DNA of 64,000 nt, taken from the NCBI RefSeq assembly GCF_020075495.1, contig NZ_JABYQT010000012.1:1-64000 (forward strand), in the 5' to 3' direction. Shown one piece after another: positions 1 through 7,936 of this stretch. How positions within the stretch are numbered: the first letter of the stretch is position 1; each line of letters opens with the position of its first letter. The notes below the pieces were generated by a model. It made no database searches. It was not told the DNA's origin and saw only the letters and a program-made list of their open reading frames with translations. The DNA comes from Vreelandella aquamarina (GTDB lineage: Bacteria > Pseudomonadota > Gammaproteobacteria > Pseudomonadales > Halomonadaceae). A program made the translations under genes and the position numbers.

Positions 1-432
1 GCATCTCCCAGCCAGATGATGGCCAGTGTGGATACCACGACTCTTTCGCCGGCCCCAGAAGCGAACATTGATGAGCGGCTGGCCAAGATAACCGTAGAAG
101 GGCCGGCCGAGCCCGCGGTACGCTCCGCCGAGCCTGACCCGCTACAGGCTTTTATGCAGCATGAACAATTGATCGAAGCGCCGCCCACCCGTGGCTGGGG
201 GATTCAGGTAGGTGCGTTCAGCCAGGAAGCCCAGGCCGAGCAGCTTGCTCATCAGGCGGCCCAGCGGCTGACCCGCAATCTGGCCGGCCGAGTGGCGGTG
301 GATACCCTGGAAGGCCAGACGCCGGTCTACCGTGCGCGCCTGATCACGCTCGATGAGCAGCACGCCCGGGAGGCCTGCCGCGAGCTGGAAGTGCAAGGCA
401 TGGAGTGCATGGTGGTCAACGCCAGCCTGTAG
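1..432 (+). CDS. SPOR-domain protein, C-terminal part (5' end outside window)
   Basis: The reading frame is open to the left window edge, so the true start is probably upstream and only the C-terminal 143 residues are seen. The last ~80 residues, starting at GWGIQVGAFS, have the look of a SPOR domain: a beta strand with an aromatic residue, then QVGAF, then alternating helices and strands ending near the C-terminus. SPOR domains bind denuded septal peptidoglycan, so the protein probably acts in the periplasm at the division site. In related bacteria such a tail is fused to D-alanyl-D-alanine carboxypeptidases or other cell-wall proteins; which one applies here cannot be decided from this fragment. 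An internal ATG at 16 could start a short protein, but I see no convincing ribosome-binding site for it. Confidence 0.7.
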   Translation, partial: ASPSQMMASVDTTTLSPAPEANIDERLAKITVEGPAEPAVRSAEPDPLQAFMQHEQLIEAPPTRGWGIQVGAFSQEAQAEQLAHQAAQRLTRNLAGRVAVDTLEGQTPVYRARLITLDEQHAREACRELEVQGMECMVVNASL

Positions 433-444
433 CCGGTTCTTGAA

Positions 445-490
445 AGCCCCCGCTGGCCGAGACGAGCGTCACGGCCAGCGGGGGCTTTTT
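445..490 (+). terminator. Rho-independent terminator after the SPOR gene
   Basis: A perfect 15-bp inverted repeat (arms 445-459 and 472-486, GC-rich) with a 12-nt loop is followed directly by a T-run. It lies 12 bp after the stop codon at 430-432. The DODA-type gene converges from the right, so the stem may serve both strands. Confidence 0.9.
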
Positions 491-534
491 ATGAGCGCTA
501 GTGAGCGCGATGGACTAGCAGCGTGCTGAACCGT

Positions 535-1272
535 CTAGGCAAAGGCATAGACATCCATCGCCAGCACGCCATGCTCGACGCTGTGGTGCAGCTGGCTCGA
601 CTTGCCGCCTGCCCCCATGGCGACCAGCAGCGGCTGGAAATGCTCAGGCGTTGGGTGATTTTCTCGTGCGTAGGGCGCTTTCTGCCAGTCGAGCAGCGCT
701 TCGCGGTCATTGACCGCCAGCTTGCGGGTGACCCAGTCGGCAAAGTCGGTCACCCAGCTGGGCACCTGGCTGCCTTCCGGCATGGTTTCATACAGGTTAT
801 GGGTCAGGCTGCCTGAACAAACGACCAGAACACCCTCCTCCCGCAGCGCCGAGAGGCGCTCGCCCAGGTCCGCCAGTTCATCGTTGCTCCAGCGGATGGG
901 CAGTGATACTGAAACGACCGGAATAGTCGCATCGGGAAACATCAGAGACAGCGGCACCCAGGCGCCATGGTCGAACCCGCGCTCCACACACTGGGCATCC
1001 AGCAGCGTTGCCACACGCCTGGCCAGTTCCGGCTCGCCTGGCGCCAGATACTGGCACTCGAACAGCGCACGGGGAAAGCCGCCGAAATCGTGAATGGTTT
1101 CCGGCCAGGCGCTGGTGCTTACCTTGGGCGACAGCGTCTCCCAATGGGCGGATACGACCACGACGGCTTTAGGACTCAGCGTCTGGCCCAGCTCACGCAG
1201 AAAGCGGTGGGCAGGCGTCGGGGTTAGTGCCAGCATCGGCGAGCCGTGAGAGATGAAAAGGCTGGGTAACAT
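535..1272 (-). CDS. class III extradiol ring-cleavage dioxygenase, DODA/YgiD type
   Basis: A 245-residue protein of the LigB-fold family that includes E. coli YgiD, a 4,5-DOPA extradiol dioxygenase that opens catechol rings with a non-haem metal. The N-terminus FISHGSPM (His9), SAHWET (His43), the GFDHGAWVPL stretch (His102) and SGSLTHNLYE are family signatures supplying candidate metal ligands. Length is normal for the family (about 250-270). It is the last gene of a same-strand group LysR - DoxX - dioxygenase, 63 bp after the DoxX gene. That grouping suggests control by the adjacent LysR protein and a role in handling quinones or catechols, but the substrate is not evident. Cytoplasmic; no signal peptide. 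Confidence 0.85.
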   Translation of the reverse strand: MLPSLFISHGSPMLALTPTPAHRFLRELGQTLSPKAVVVVSAHWETLSPKVSTSAWPETIHDFGGFPRALFECQYLAPGEPELARRVATLLDAQCVERGFDHGAWVPLSLMFPDATIPVVSVSLPIRWSNDELADLGERLSALREEGVLVVCSGSLTHNLYETMPEGSQVPSWVTDFADWVTRKLAVNDREALLDWQKAPYARENHPTPEHFQPLLVAMGAGGKSSQLHHSVEHGVLAMDVYAFA

Positions 1273-1335
1273 GGCGAATTCTCCTGACAGTAAGCCCCGG
1301 CAGAAGGCCGGGGCATGCAGCTAAGTGGGCGAGGG

Positions 1336-1767
1336 TTAGCGCAAGCGGCGGCTAAGGACGAAGCTTCCGCCGCCAAGACCCGCCTGAACCAGTAGCGCTA
1401 CACTCCAGAACAGCGGGAATTCCCAGCCGCCACCGGCGTTGGAGAACATCCAGCCGTTACCCAGGTGTACCGAGGTAGCGCCCAGGAGAAGCGGTATCAT
1501 GGCAAGGCTGACCCAGCGGGTATAGACACCCAGCAGCAGGGCCAGGCCGCCGCCCAGTTCGCCAAGGATAGTGAGGTAGGCCATGAAACCGGGCAGGCCC
1601 AGGGACTCGAAATAACCCACCGTGCCGGGCAGGGTGAAAACGAAGACCTTCAGCAGGCCGTGAGCCAGCGCCATCACGCCCAGCGAAACGCGCAGCAGCG
1701 CAATGGCATGGGGTTGAACAGCGGAAGTGGTAGCAGCAGTCGACGATACGTTCATGGGGTGCTCCAT
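1336..1767 (-). CDS. DoxX family membrane protein
   Basis: A 143-residue protein with four predicted membrane segments and the DoxX pattern LLRVSLGVMALAHGLLKV followed by GELGGGLALLLG. DoxX proteins are small inner-membrane proteins often found with thiol or quinone redox enzymes; their biochemical role is poorly defined. Two starts are possible (MEHP and MNVSS, five codons apart). The gene lies between a LysR regulator (74 bp upstream) and an extradiol dioxygenase (63 bp downstream), all on one strand, so a small LysR-controlled redox operon is a reasonable inference. Confidence 0.85.
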   Translation of the reverse strand: MEHPMNVSSTAATTSAVQPHAIALLRVSLGVMALAHGLLKVFVFTLPGTVGYFESLGLPGFMAYLTILGELGGGLALLLGVYTRWVSLAMIPLLLGATSVHLGNGWMFSNAGGGWEFPLFWSVALLVQAGLGGGSFVLSRRLR

Positions 1768-1841
1768 TGATCAGGGGAGGTGATCTCAATGAAGACACAT
1801 TACGATGCTCGGGAAAGAAGATAATCCGCAATAGGCGAACA

Positions 1842-2762
1842 TCACTGTTGCGTAATAGGCGACAATCCCATTTCACGCTCCCAGCTGGGCGGTGAGCCCC
1901 AGGCATCTGCCAGCAGCTGGGTAAAGCGCTCTACCTTGGCTGGCAGGAAGCGCCTTGCGGGGTAGAGGGCATGAATATCCAGCACCTTGGGAGCGATATG
2001 CTCCAGAACCGGTACCAGGCGCCCTTGAATAATACTTTCGGTGACCAGAAAGCTCGGCTGGTGAGCGATTCCCAGCCCCGCTTCGGCGGCATGGGTCAGC
2101 ACATCACCGTTATTGCTCTCAAGCGGCCCCTGGGTCGTCAGCGTGGTGCTGCCCAGCTGCCAGTCGCCGTTGATAGAGCCGCTGCGATAGCGCAGGCATG
2201 GGTGCTGCTTGAGCGCTTCGAGGTTTTTGGGCGTACCATGGCGTGCCAGGTAATCGGGCGAGGCGCAGAACAGCATCCGACAGCGCGTCAAGCGCCGCGC
2301 CACCAGGCTCGAGTCCGGCAGGTTGCCGATACGAATGGCCACGTCGTAGCCCTCTTCGAGCAGATCCACACGGCGATCGTTCAGATCCAGGCGCACGTCC
2401 AGGCCCGGATGCTCGACCATGAAGCGCGCTACCAGCGGAGAAAGGTGGCGCGTGCCAAAGCTCATCGGCCCGTTGATACGTAACCGGCCGCGCATGTCGG
2501 TCACTCCGCTACCCACATCCGCGGCAGCTTCATCCAGCGCCTGCAGGATGCCCTGGGCATGGGCAAGGTAGCGCTCGCCCTCGGCAGTCAAGTGCAAGCG
2601 CCGCGTGGTGCGCTGAATCAGGCGCACGCCCAGTGAGGTCTCAAGCGCCATGACCAGCCGTGATACGCGGGTACGCGATAGCGACAGCGCCTCGGCCGCG
2701 CGGGTATAGCTCTTCAGTTCGGCAACGCGCACAAAGGCAATGATCGGTTCGAGCTGGGTCAT
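1842..2762 (-). CDS. LysR-family transcriptional regulator
   Basis: A 306-residue protein with the standard LysR layout. An N-terminal winged helix-turn-helix spans residues ~1-60 (FVRVAELKSYTRAAEALSLS, then SRLVMALETSLGVRLIQRTT). It is followed by a linker helix and an effector-binding domain at ~90-295 containing MRGRLRINGPMSFG and DLNDRRVDLLEEGYDVAIRIG, typical of the AaeR/PA-type subgroup. It starts only 11 bp after the thiE stop, so thi transcripts may run into it. It most likely controls the DoxX and dioxygenase genes just downstream. The inducer is unknown. Confidence 0.92.
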   Translation of the reverse strand: MTQLEPIIAFVRVAELKSYTRAAEALSLSRTRVSRLVMALETSLGVRLIQRTTRRLHLTAEGERYLAHAQGILQALDEAAADVGSGVTDMRGRLRINGPMSFGTRHLSPLVARFMVEHPGLDVRLDLNDRRVDLLEEGYDVAIRIGNLPDSSLVARRLTRCRMLFCASPDYLARHGTPKNLEALKQHPCLRYRSGSINGDWQLGSTTLTTQGPLESNNGDVLTHAAEAGLGIAHQPSFLVTESIIQGRLVPVLEHIAPKVLDIHALYPARRFLPAKVERFTQLLADAWGSPPSWEREMGLSPITQQ

Positions 2763-2773
2763 GGCAGGCTCGC

Positions 2774-3397
2774 TTAGCGCTCAGGGCGCATGAACGCGCG
2801 GGCGGCAGCGCAGGGGGCCGGCTGCCCGCAAATGGCTGAAATGACCGCCAATCCGTCGGCGCCGGCCTGAAGGACGCGCTCGGCATGCTCGGCTTTCAGC
2901 CCGCCAATGGCGACACTTGGCAGTGGCGAAGCCGCTGCCAGTTGCGCCAGCCCTTCAAATCCCAGTGGCGCGGCGTGGTCATGCTTGCTCTGGGTGGCAA
3001 ATACCGGGCCAAGGCCCAGGTAATCCAGCAGTGATATCGGCGCGCTGTGCAGCTGCTCGAGGGTATTGATCGAAAGGCCGATGATCGCCTCGGGTCCGAG
3101 AGCAGCGCGGGCCTTTTGCACGGCCGTATCGCTCTGGCCCACGTGCAGGCCGTCGGCTTCGCTTTGCAGGGCAACGTTCAGGCGATCATTGATCACCAGC
3201 GGTACGCCGCTACCGGCCAGGGCAGCCTTGAGGCGCCTGGCCTGGGTGATCATCTCGGCATCGCTTGCGTGCTTGTCGCGCAGTTGAACAAAGCGCACAC
3301 CGCCTTCGACGGCTTCCATCACGGTACGCTCAAGGCCATGCGTCGCGCATAGTTCGGCATCCGTTACCAGGTAGAGTGACAGGTCAAAGCGCATCAA
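2774..3397 (-). CDS. thiE: thiamine-phosphate synthase ThiE
   Basis: A 207-residue TIM-barrel enzyme that joins HMP-pyrophosphate and hydroxyethylthiazole phosphate to make thiamine phosphate, releasing pyrophosphate. Seen motifs: RFVQLRDKHASDAEM (HMP-PP binding), VINDRLNVALQSEADGLHVGQ, IGLSINTLEQL, DYLGLGPVFATQSKHDHA and VAIGGL (phosphate loop). Length matches the family (about 205-215). Its start overlaps the thiM stop by 4 bp, implying translational coupling. The pair lies downstream of a TPP riboswitch, so expression should fall when thiamine pyrophosphate is plentiful. Confidence 0.95.
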   Translation of the reverse strand: MMRFDLSLYLVTDAELCATHGLERTVMEAVEGGVRFVQLRDKHASDAEMITQARRLKAALAGSGVPLVINDRLNVALQSEADGLHVGQSDTAVQKARAALGPEAIIGLSINTLEQLHSAPISLLDYLGLGPVFATQSKHDHAAPLGFEGLAQLAAASPLPSVAIGGLKAEHAERVLQAGADGLAVISAICGQPAPCAAARAFMRPER

Positions 3398-4194
3398 GCT
3401 GTCTCCAGGCCGGTAAACGATTCAAGGTCTTCAGGTGTCAGCTGATAAAGCGCATCCAGCAAGGCTACCTGAAAGCTGCCGGGCCCTGCAGCCTGCTCGC
3501 CGGCGCGGGCACCGGCCACGGCAAAGCTTGCCAGGGCGGCGGCCACCGCGGCTACCGGGCTGGCAGGTGATGCGGCCAGAAATGCCGCCACAGTCGCGCT
3601 CAGGGCGCAGCCCAGGGTGGTCACGCGCGGCATCAAGGCATGCCCGCCGGTAATGTACCAGTGCTGCTGGCCGCTGGTGATGAAGTCGCGCTCACCGGTC
3701 ATGGCCACGATGCAGCCCTGGCGCTTGGCCAGGGCAATGGCTGCTGCACGCGCCTCATCGATAGACGCCGTGGCATCCACCCCGCGGCCTGCATGGGCCA
3801 GACCTGCCAGCGTCATGATCTCCGAGGTATTGCCGCGAATCGCGGTGGGAGCGTATGCCAGTAGTTTTTCAGAAAGCGTCTGGCGGTAGCCGGTGGCACC
3901 CACTGCCACCGGGTCGAATACCCAGGGTGTGCCGCTTGCCTGTGCAGCCGCGGCGGCCAGTTGCATGCCTTCCGCCCAGTCAGACGATGGCGTGCCGATA
4001 TTGATCGAAAGCGCGCCGGCCAGGCGAGTAAACTCGGCCACCTCTTCCGGGGCGTGCAGCATCGCAGGCGATGCGCCGATCGCCAGCAGGCAGTTGGCCG
4101 TACTGTTCATGGCGACATAGTTGGTCATGCAGTGCACCAGCGGCGTGGTACGTTGTAAAGCGTAGAGCGCATCGCTCAGCGGGAGTGATGTCAT
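3394..4194 (-). CDS. thiM: hydroxyethylthiazole kinase ThiM
   Basis: A 266-residue ribokinase-fold kinase that phosphorylates 4-methyl-5-(2-hydroxyethyl)thiazole with ATP, the salvage route into thiamine. Recognised by PLVHCMTNYVAMNSTANCLL, WVFDPVAVGATGYR, AIRGNTSEIMTLAG and the catalytic TTLGCALSA loop with its cysteine. It is the first gene of a thiM-thiE operon (4-bp overlap) and sits directly downstream of a TPP riboswitch on the same strand. The early codons MTSLPLSDALYAL start close after the aptamer, so riboswitch control at the level of translation is plausible. Confidence 0.95.
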   Translation of the reverse strand: MTSLPLSDALYALQRTTPLVHCMTNYVAMNSTANCLLAIGASPAMLHAPEEVAEFTRLAGALSINIGTPSSDWAEGMQLAAAAAQASGTPWVFDPVAVGATGYRQTLSEKLLAYAPTAIRGNTSEIMTLAGLAHAGRGVDATASIDEARAAAIALAKRQGCIVAMTGERDFITSGQQHWYITGGHALMPRVTTLGCALSATVAAFLAASPASPVAAVAAALASFAVAGARAGEQAAGPGSFQVALLDALYQLTPEDLESFTGLETA

Positions 4195-4230
4195 GGCTAC
4201 CTCGCAGCGTAGAGCGCGTATGCCGTAACA

Positions 4231-4310
4231 TCGCGACTTCCTACGCCGGCATTATCCGGTTCAGGTTCAAAGGGTGCATCTCAGCCTGAGCGTGTCAGGC
4301 GCCCCTGTCG
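4231..4310 (-). promoter_or_regulatory. TPP riboswitch (THI element) upstream of thiM
   Basis: Read on the minus strand the segment contains, in order, the conserved TPP-aptamer pieces: a GGGGCGCC-like P2/P3 arm, GGCTGAGA, ACCCTTTGAACCTGA, then GGATAATGCCGGCGTAGGAA. These are the diagnostic core sequences of the THI element. The element ends about 36 bp before the thiM start. The family senses thiamine pyrophosphate and represses downstream genes. I could not fold the expression platform by hand, so whether control is by termination or by hiding the ribosome-binding site is open. Confidence 0.95.
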
Positions 4311-4405
4311 GTAGGGATACTATCCTTGCCTGGGGCAAGGGTGTAAAGCGCAGGCGGCGGGAAAACCGGTACTGGCTGGTACCGTGGTTGGCCAGGCAGG
4401 TGGTG

Positions 4406-4780
4406 CTAATGCACAAGGTCGAGCGCGTATTGGCGCAGGGTGCTCAGCGTTGTGAATTCAAGAGCACGCTCGTTGGTGCCGGAAAGTATGACCGGCGGTG
4501 CCACTCCGGCATCGGCGGCCTGCTGCCAGCGGCTGGCGCACAAACACCAGCGATCGCCGGGGCCAAGGCCGGGAAAGCCGAACTCGGGTCTTGGGGTCGC
4601 CAGATCGTTGCCCTGCGCTTTCGAAAAAGCCAGGAACTCCTCGGTCATGATGGCACACACGGCATGTATCCCGGTGTCTTCTGGTCCTACGCGGCAGAAA
4701 CCGTCGCGGTAGAAGCCGGTTTTGGGTGAATGGCAGCAGGGTGTCAGGGGTTCACCCAGCACATTGAGATCGCGAGACAT
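4406..4780 (-). CDS. DUF2237 family protein
   Basis: A 124-residue cytoplasmic protein that matches the DUF2237 family through most of its length: NVLGEPLTPCC, TGFYRDGFCRVGPEDTGIHAVCAIMTEEFLAFSK, GNDLATP, FPGLGPGDRWCLCASRWQ and APPVILSGTNERALEF. The family is widespread and of unknown biochemical function, with several conserved cysteines. It is divergent from glyoxalase I (174 bp of shared upstream region) and transcribed toward the thi riboswitch without a strong terminator in between. Confidence 0.85.
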   Translation of the reverse strand: MSRDLNVLGEPLTPCCHSPKTGFYRDGFCRVGPEDTGIHAVCAIMTEEFLAFSKAQGNDLATPRPEFGFPGLGPGDRWCLCASRWQQAADAGVAPPVILSGTNERALEFTTLSTLRQYALDLVH

Positions 4781-4954
4781 GTCGTCAACCTGTGATTGGG
4801 GCTGGAATAATCGTTACTCTGCCCGCATGGTGAGTTACCACGTATCATGCAAGCCGTGGTGCTATGTCATTACAGGCTTGTACATTGTATCAATTTTGTC
4901 AAAGTCAACCGCTCAAGCGATTCGCTGGGCGGCCAACAGCTCAAGGAGTCTACG

Positions 4955-5488
4955 ATGAGTTTTTCAGGTGAGCAGCATCCCGGTGTCAGTGCAAGCGCCC
5001 CGCAGACCCAAGGATTCCGGTTGAATCACACCATGCTACGGGTCAAGGACCCTGAGCGCTCGCTGGCCTTCTACTCCCGAGTGTTCGGCATGCAGGTGCT
5101 GCGTCGGCTGGATTTCGAAGAGATGCGGTTTTCGCTCTACTTCCTGGCCAATCTCGACGCCGCCGACCAGGTGCCCGAGGAGACCGAGGCACGCACCGCC
5201 TGGACATTCAGTCAGAAAGGCCTGCTGGAGCTGACGCATAACTGGGGTACCGAGGAGCAGGAGGAGTTTGCCTATCACGATGGCAATGCCGAGCCGCAGG
5301 GGTTTGGGCATATCTGCTTTAGCGTGCCGGACTTGAATGCTGCCCAGGCGTGGTTTGACGAACACGCCGTGACGTTCGTCAAACGCGCCGATCAAGGCAA
5401 GATGAAAGACGTGATTTTCGTGAAGGACCCGGACGGTTACTGGATCGAAGTGATCCAGGCCGACCTGATGGCGGCGATGGGCGACTGA
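4955..5488 (+). CDS. gloA: lactoylglutathione lyase (glyoxalase I)
   Basis: A 177-residue glyoxalase I of the longer, zinc-type class: it isomerises the hemithioacetal of methylglyoxal and glutathione to S-lactoylglutathione. The four expected metal ligands are present: His25 (LNHTMLRV), Glu92 (LLELTHNWG), His119 (GFGHICFSV) and Glu165 (GYWIEVIQ). The frame is open further upstream to 4847, but the ATG at 4955 has an AAGGAG about 9 bases before it and gives the family-typical N-terminus, so it is chosen. A DUF6164-like gene follows after a single base, so the two are probably cotranscribed. Confidence 0.95.
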   Translation: MSFSGEQHPGVSASAPQTQGFRLNHTMLRVKDPERSLAFYSRVFGMQVLRRLDFEEMRFSLYFLANLDAADQVPEETEARTAWTFSQKGLLELTHNWGTEEQEEFAYHDGNAEPQGFGHICFSVPDLNAAQAWFDEHAVTFVKRADQGKMKDVIFVKDPDGYWIEVIQADLMAAMGD

Positions 5489-5489
5489 T

Positions 5490-5858
5490 ATGGCCCATCT
5501 GCTGTTTCGGCTGAGCCACGTCACCGACGAGGAGGCCCAGGAGGTGCGCGCGCTGCTCGATGAGCACGGCTTCGATGTGTATGAAACCCAGGCCGGTGTT
5601 TTTCGTTTGGGGGTAGATGCCATCTGGCTGCGCGATGAGCGCCAGCGCGAGGCCGCCGAAACGGTACTCGCCGCCTACCAGGCCGAGCGCTTCGATCAAG
5701 CCCGGCGCGAGCTGCAGGCAGCCCGGGCAGCAGGTAAGGCGCCTACGCTTGCGCGCCGCCTGCTTGAGCACCCGGTTCAGGTCGTGCTGGTGCTCGTGGC
5801 CATCGGCCTGATCGGGGCGCTTGCCCTGCTGCCGTTTCTAAGCCTGATCGATCGCTAA
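5490..5858 (+). CDS. small membrane-anchored protein, DUF6164-like
   Basis: A 122-residue protein starting one base after the glyoxalase stop. Residues 1-70 form a compact alpha/beta domain (MAHLLFRLSHVTDEEAQEVR...), followed by a charged helix and one C-terminal membrane segment (residues ~98-118). The arrangement resembles the DUF6164 family, whose members have no assigned function. The tight spacing implies cotranscription and possibly translational coupling with gloA, but no link to methylglyoxal metabolism can be read from the sequence. Confidence 0.7.
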   Translation: MAHLLFRLSHVTDEEAQEVRALLDEHGFDVYETQAGVFRLGVDAIWLRDERQREAAETVLAAYQAERFDQARRELQAARAAGKAPTLARRLLEHPVQVVLVLVAIGLIGALALLPFLSLIDR

Positions 5859-5867
5859 GGGAGCGGT

Positions 5868-6533
5868 TTACGCGGCCGGTAGATGGCCGCGTTTCAAGTA
5901 CATCATCACGCCGTCACTCTCGGCGGTCAAAGAAGGCATGGACCCGCTAGGATAGCGGCACCAGCTGCCTGCCGGGTAGGAGCGCTCGCCATCGTTTAAC
6001 GTGCCTTCCAGCACGAAAAGTTCCAGCCCACCCTTGAGGGTAGGGTAGGCGATCGACGTGCCCGCGGCCCAGCGCTCAAGGCTTACCCGCTCCTGACGGA
6101 ACGTGTGCAGCATCTTGTAGGCAATGCGCGGGCGCCGGTCCGGCTGCCAGGGCAGACGATGGGCAGGAACGGCCAGGCGCAGCGTATCGGTCAGATCAAA
6201 CTGGTGCAGCTTGACCAGAATCAGCGCGCCCTCATCGCCAATCTGAGGGGTATGCTGCGTGCCGACCGGATTGCGCAGATAGCTGCCCGCCGGGTAGCGG
6301 CCGTGCTCATCGGCAAACACGCCCTCGAGCACCAGAATCTCTTCGCCTCCGCCGTGGGTATGGGCCTCGAACCGGCTATTGGGCGCATAGCGCACAAGGC
6401 TCGTCGCCCGCGCTACTTCACCGCCAATGCGGTCCAGCATCATGCGCTCGACGCCTGCGCTGGGGGCATCTACCCACTGGTACTGGTCGGGGGTGACGCA
6501 GGCAAACTGCGAAAAATCGGCGTTCAGGTGCAT
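5868..6533 (-). CDS. ChrR-like cupin protein
   Basis: A 221-residue protein with two cupin halves. The first carries the metal-binding signature RFEAHTHGGGEEILVLEGVF followed by GRYPAGSYLRNPVGTQHTP. The second half (ELFVLEGTLNDGERSYPAGSWCRYPSG) retains the fold but lacks the histidines, as in ChrR-type anti-sigma cupin domains. No zinc-binding anti-sigma N-terminal domain and no adjacent ECF sigma factor gene are visible, so a stand-alone cupin enzyme or metal-binding protein is more likely than an anti-sigma factor. It converges on the preceding plus-strand gene. Confidence 0.75.
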   Translation of the reverse strand: MHLNADFSQFACVTPDQYQWVDAPSAGVERMMLDRIGGEVARATSLVRYAPNSRFEAHTHGGGEEILVLEGVFADEHGRYPAGSYLRNPVGTQHTPQIGDEGALILVKLHQFDLTDTLRLAVPAHRLPWQPDRRPRIAYKMLHTFRQERVSLERWAAGTSIAYPTLKGGLELFVLEGTLNDGERSYPAGSWCRYPSGSMPSLTAESDGVMMYLKRGHLPAA

Positions 6534-6606
6534 GACGTTCGCTCATTAGCGTATATAAGCTGCCTAGTCTCGATAGATAGCCTGCCAATTGCAACCGCGT
6601 ATTGGC

Positions 6607-7779
6607 TCACGGCACTTCGGCCAGGTGGGTCAGGATATGGTAGGCCGCTTCAATACGTGCCTGGTTGGGATAGTTGCGGTTCGCCAGCATGACGATACCT
6701 AACCGCTCGCCGGGAATGAACGCCACATAGCCACCAAAGCCATTGGTCGAGCCGGTCTTGTTGTAAAGCGCATCCTGGCGTGGCGGCAGCGGCGGGCTCA
6801 GGCGTTCGGCGCGGTTGGCCGCGAGTATCACGTCAAGCGAGTTGCCCGCCAGCAGTTGTTCAAGGGTGAGCGGGTAGGCGTAGCTTTCCCAGCCAAGCCC
6901 TTGAGCCATGTCGCCTACGCTGAAGTAGCCCGCGCGAGTATCGGCCAGCGCCTGACGAAGCGGCGCTTCAAGCGCGCTATCTTCCATATTGGCCTCCACC
7001 AGGGTGAGTACGTCCGCAGCGGTCGATTTCACACCATAGGCCTGGGCATCCAGCATGCCGGGGTTGACCCGGATAGGCGCATCCTCCTTGGAGTAGCCAA
7101 AGGCGTAGTCTGCCTGGTGTGCGTCGGGTACTTGAAAATAGCTGCTCTCAAGACCCAGCGGAGTAAATACGTACTCACTCATCAGCGCTTCAAAGGGCTG
7201 GCTCAAACGCTGGGCGGTCAAATAGCCAAGCAAACCAATGCTGGGATTGGAGTAGAGCCGCTGATGGCCGGGCGCGTACTCAGGCTGCCAGTTTCGGTAG
7301 TAGTCGATCATCGACGCCTCATCCTGCACCTCGTCGGGAAACTGCAAAGGCAGCCCGCCGGCGGTATAGGTGCCCAGTTCCAGCAGGCTGATGTCATCAA
7401 AGGCCGTGCCTTCAAGCGCTGTTAAATACTGGCTGGCGGGGGCATCAAGGGAAATGGCGCCGCTTGCCTGAAGTCTGGCGGCCAGCGTGGCGGTCAACAG
7501 CTTGCTGATCGAGCCCAGTTCAAACAGGGTGTGCGGGGTAACGGCCTGGCCGGTTGCCTGATCGGCAACGCCATAGCTGAACTCATGACGCTTTCCGTTC
7601 ACGCTCAGTGCGACCGCCATGCCGGGAATGCGCTGCTCGGCCATCAGCGGGGCGATGGTGTCATTGACCAGCGCTTCGATGCGGGCGCGATCCATATCGT
7701 CAACCGCCCATACCGGGGCAGCGGCCAGCAGGGAAAGCACACTGCTGATACTTGCAGCTTTGAAGAGCACATTGATCAT
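6607..7779 (-). CDS. ampC: class C beta-lactamase (AmpC type)
   Basis: A 390-residue serine beta-lactamase with all class C active-site motifs in the expected order: Ser90-Ile-Ser-Lys93, Tyr176-Ser-Asn and Lys341-Thr-Gly. Residues 1-25 form a signal peptide ending APVWAVDD, so the protein is periplasmic. The frame stays open upstream to 8037, but that extension only translates the tail of the neighbouring histidine repeat; the ATG at 7779 gives a proper signal peptide and the usual family length. No AmpR-type regulator gene is adjacent, so induction by that route is not supported here. Chromosomal AmpC-like enzymes are common in related bacteria; the resistance spectrum cannot be judged from sequence alone. 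Confidence 0.9.
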   Translation of the reverse strand: MINVLFKAASISSVLSLLAAAPVWAVDDMDRARIEALVNDTIAPLMAEQRIPGMAVALSVNGKRHEFSYGVADQATGQAVTPHTLFELGSISKLLTATLAARLQASGAISLDAPASQYLTALEGTAFDDISLLELGTYTAGGLPLQFPDEVQDEASMIDYYRNWQPEYAPGHQRLYSNPSIGLLGYLTAQRLSQPFEALMSEYVFTPLGLESSYFQVPDAHQADYAFGYSKEDAPIRVNPGMLDAQAYGVKSTAADVLTLVEANMEDSALEAPLRQALADTRAGYFSVGDMAQGLGWESYAYPLTLEQLLAGNSLDVILAANRAERLSPPLPPRQDALYNKTGSTNGFGGYVAFIPGERLGIVMLANRNYPNQARIEAAYHILTHLAEVP

Positions 7780-7873
7780 GTCGGCAACCAGTGAGTGATG
7801 GAGTGGCAAGGCAGTCAGTAATGTATGAAGCCTTGCACCACCGCACAAGTAACTTGTTGCAAGGCGCTGGACA

Positions 7874-7900
7874 ATAAAAAAGCGCCCGCGTGGGGGCGCT
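7874..7900 (-). terminator. terminator of the zinc-uptake operon
   Basis: On the minus strand a 7-bp stem (AGCGCCC/GGGCGCT) with a 6-nt loop is followed by a run of T's. It lies 36 bp after the znuA stop and separates znuA from ampC. Confidence 0.8.
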
Positions 7901-7936
7901 CTCGAAAAGGCAATGATTATTGCCCTTTTCAGGTGC

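Noticed and set aside
5868..6533. ChrR-type anti-sigma factor
   Set aside because: Only the cupin region is present; the zinc-binding anti-sigma domain and a neighbouring sigma factor gene are missing.
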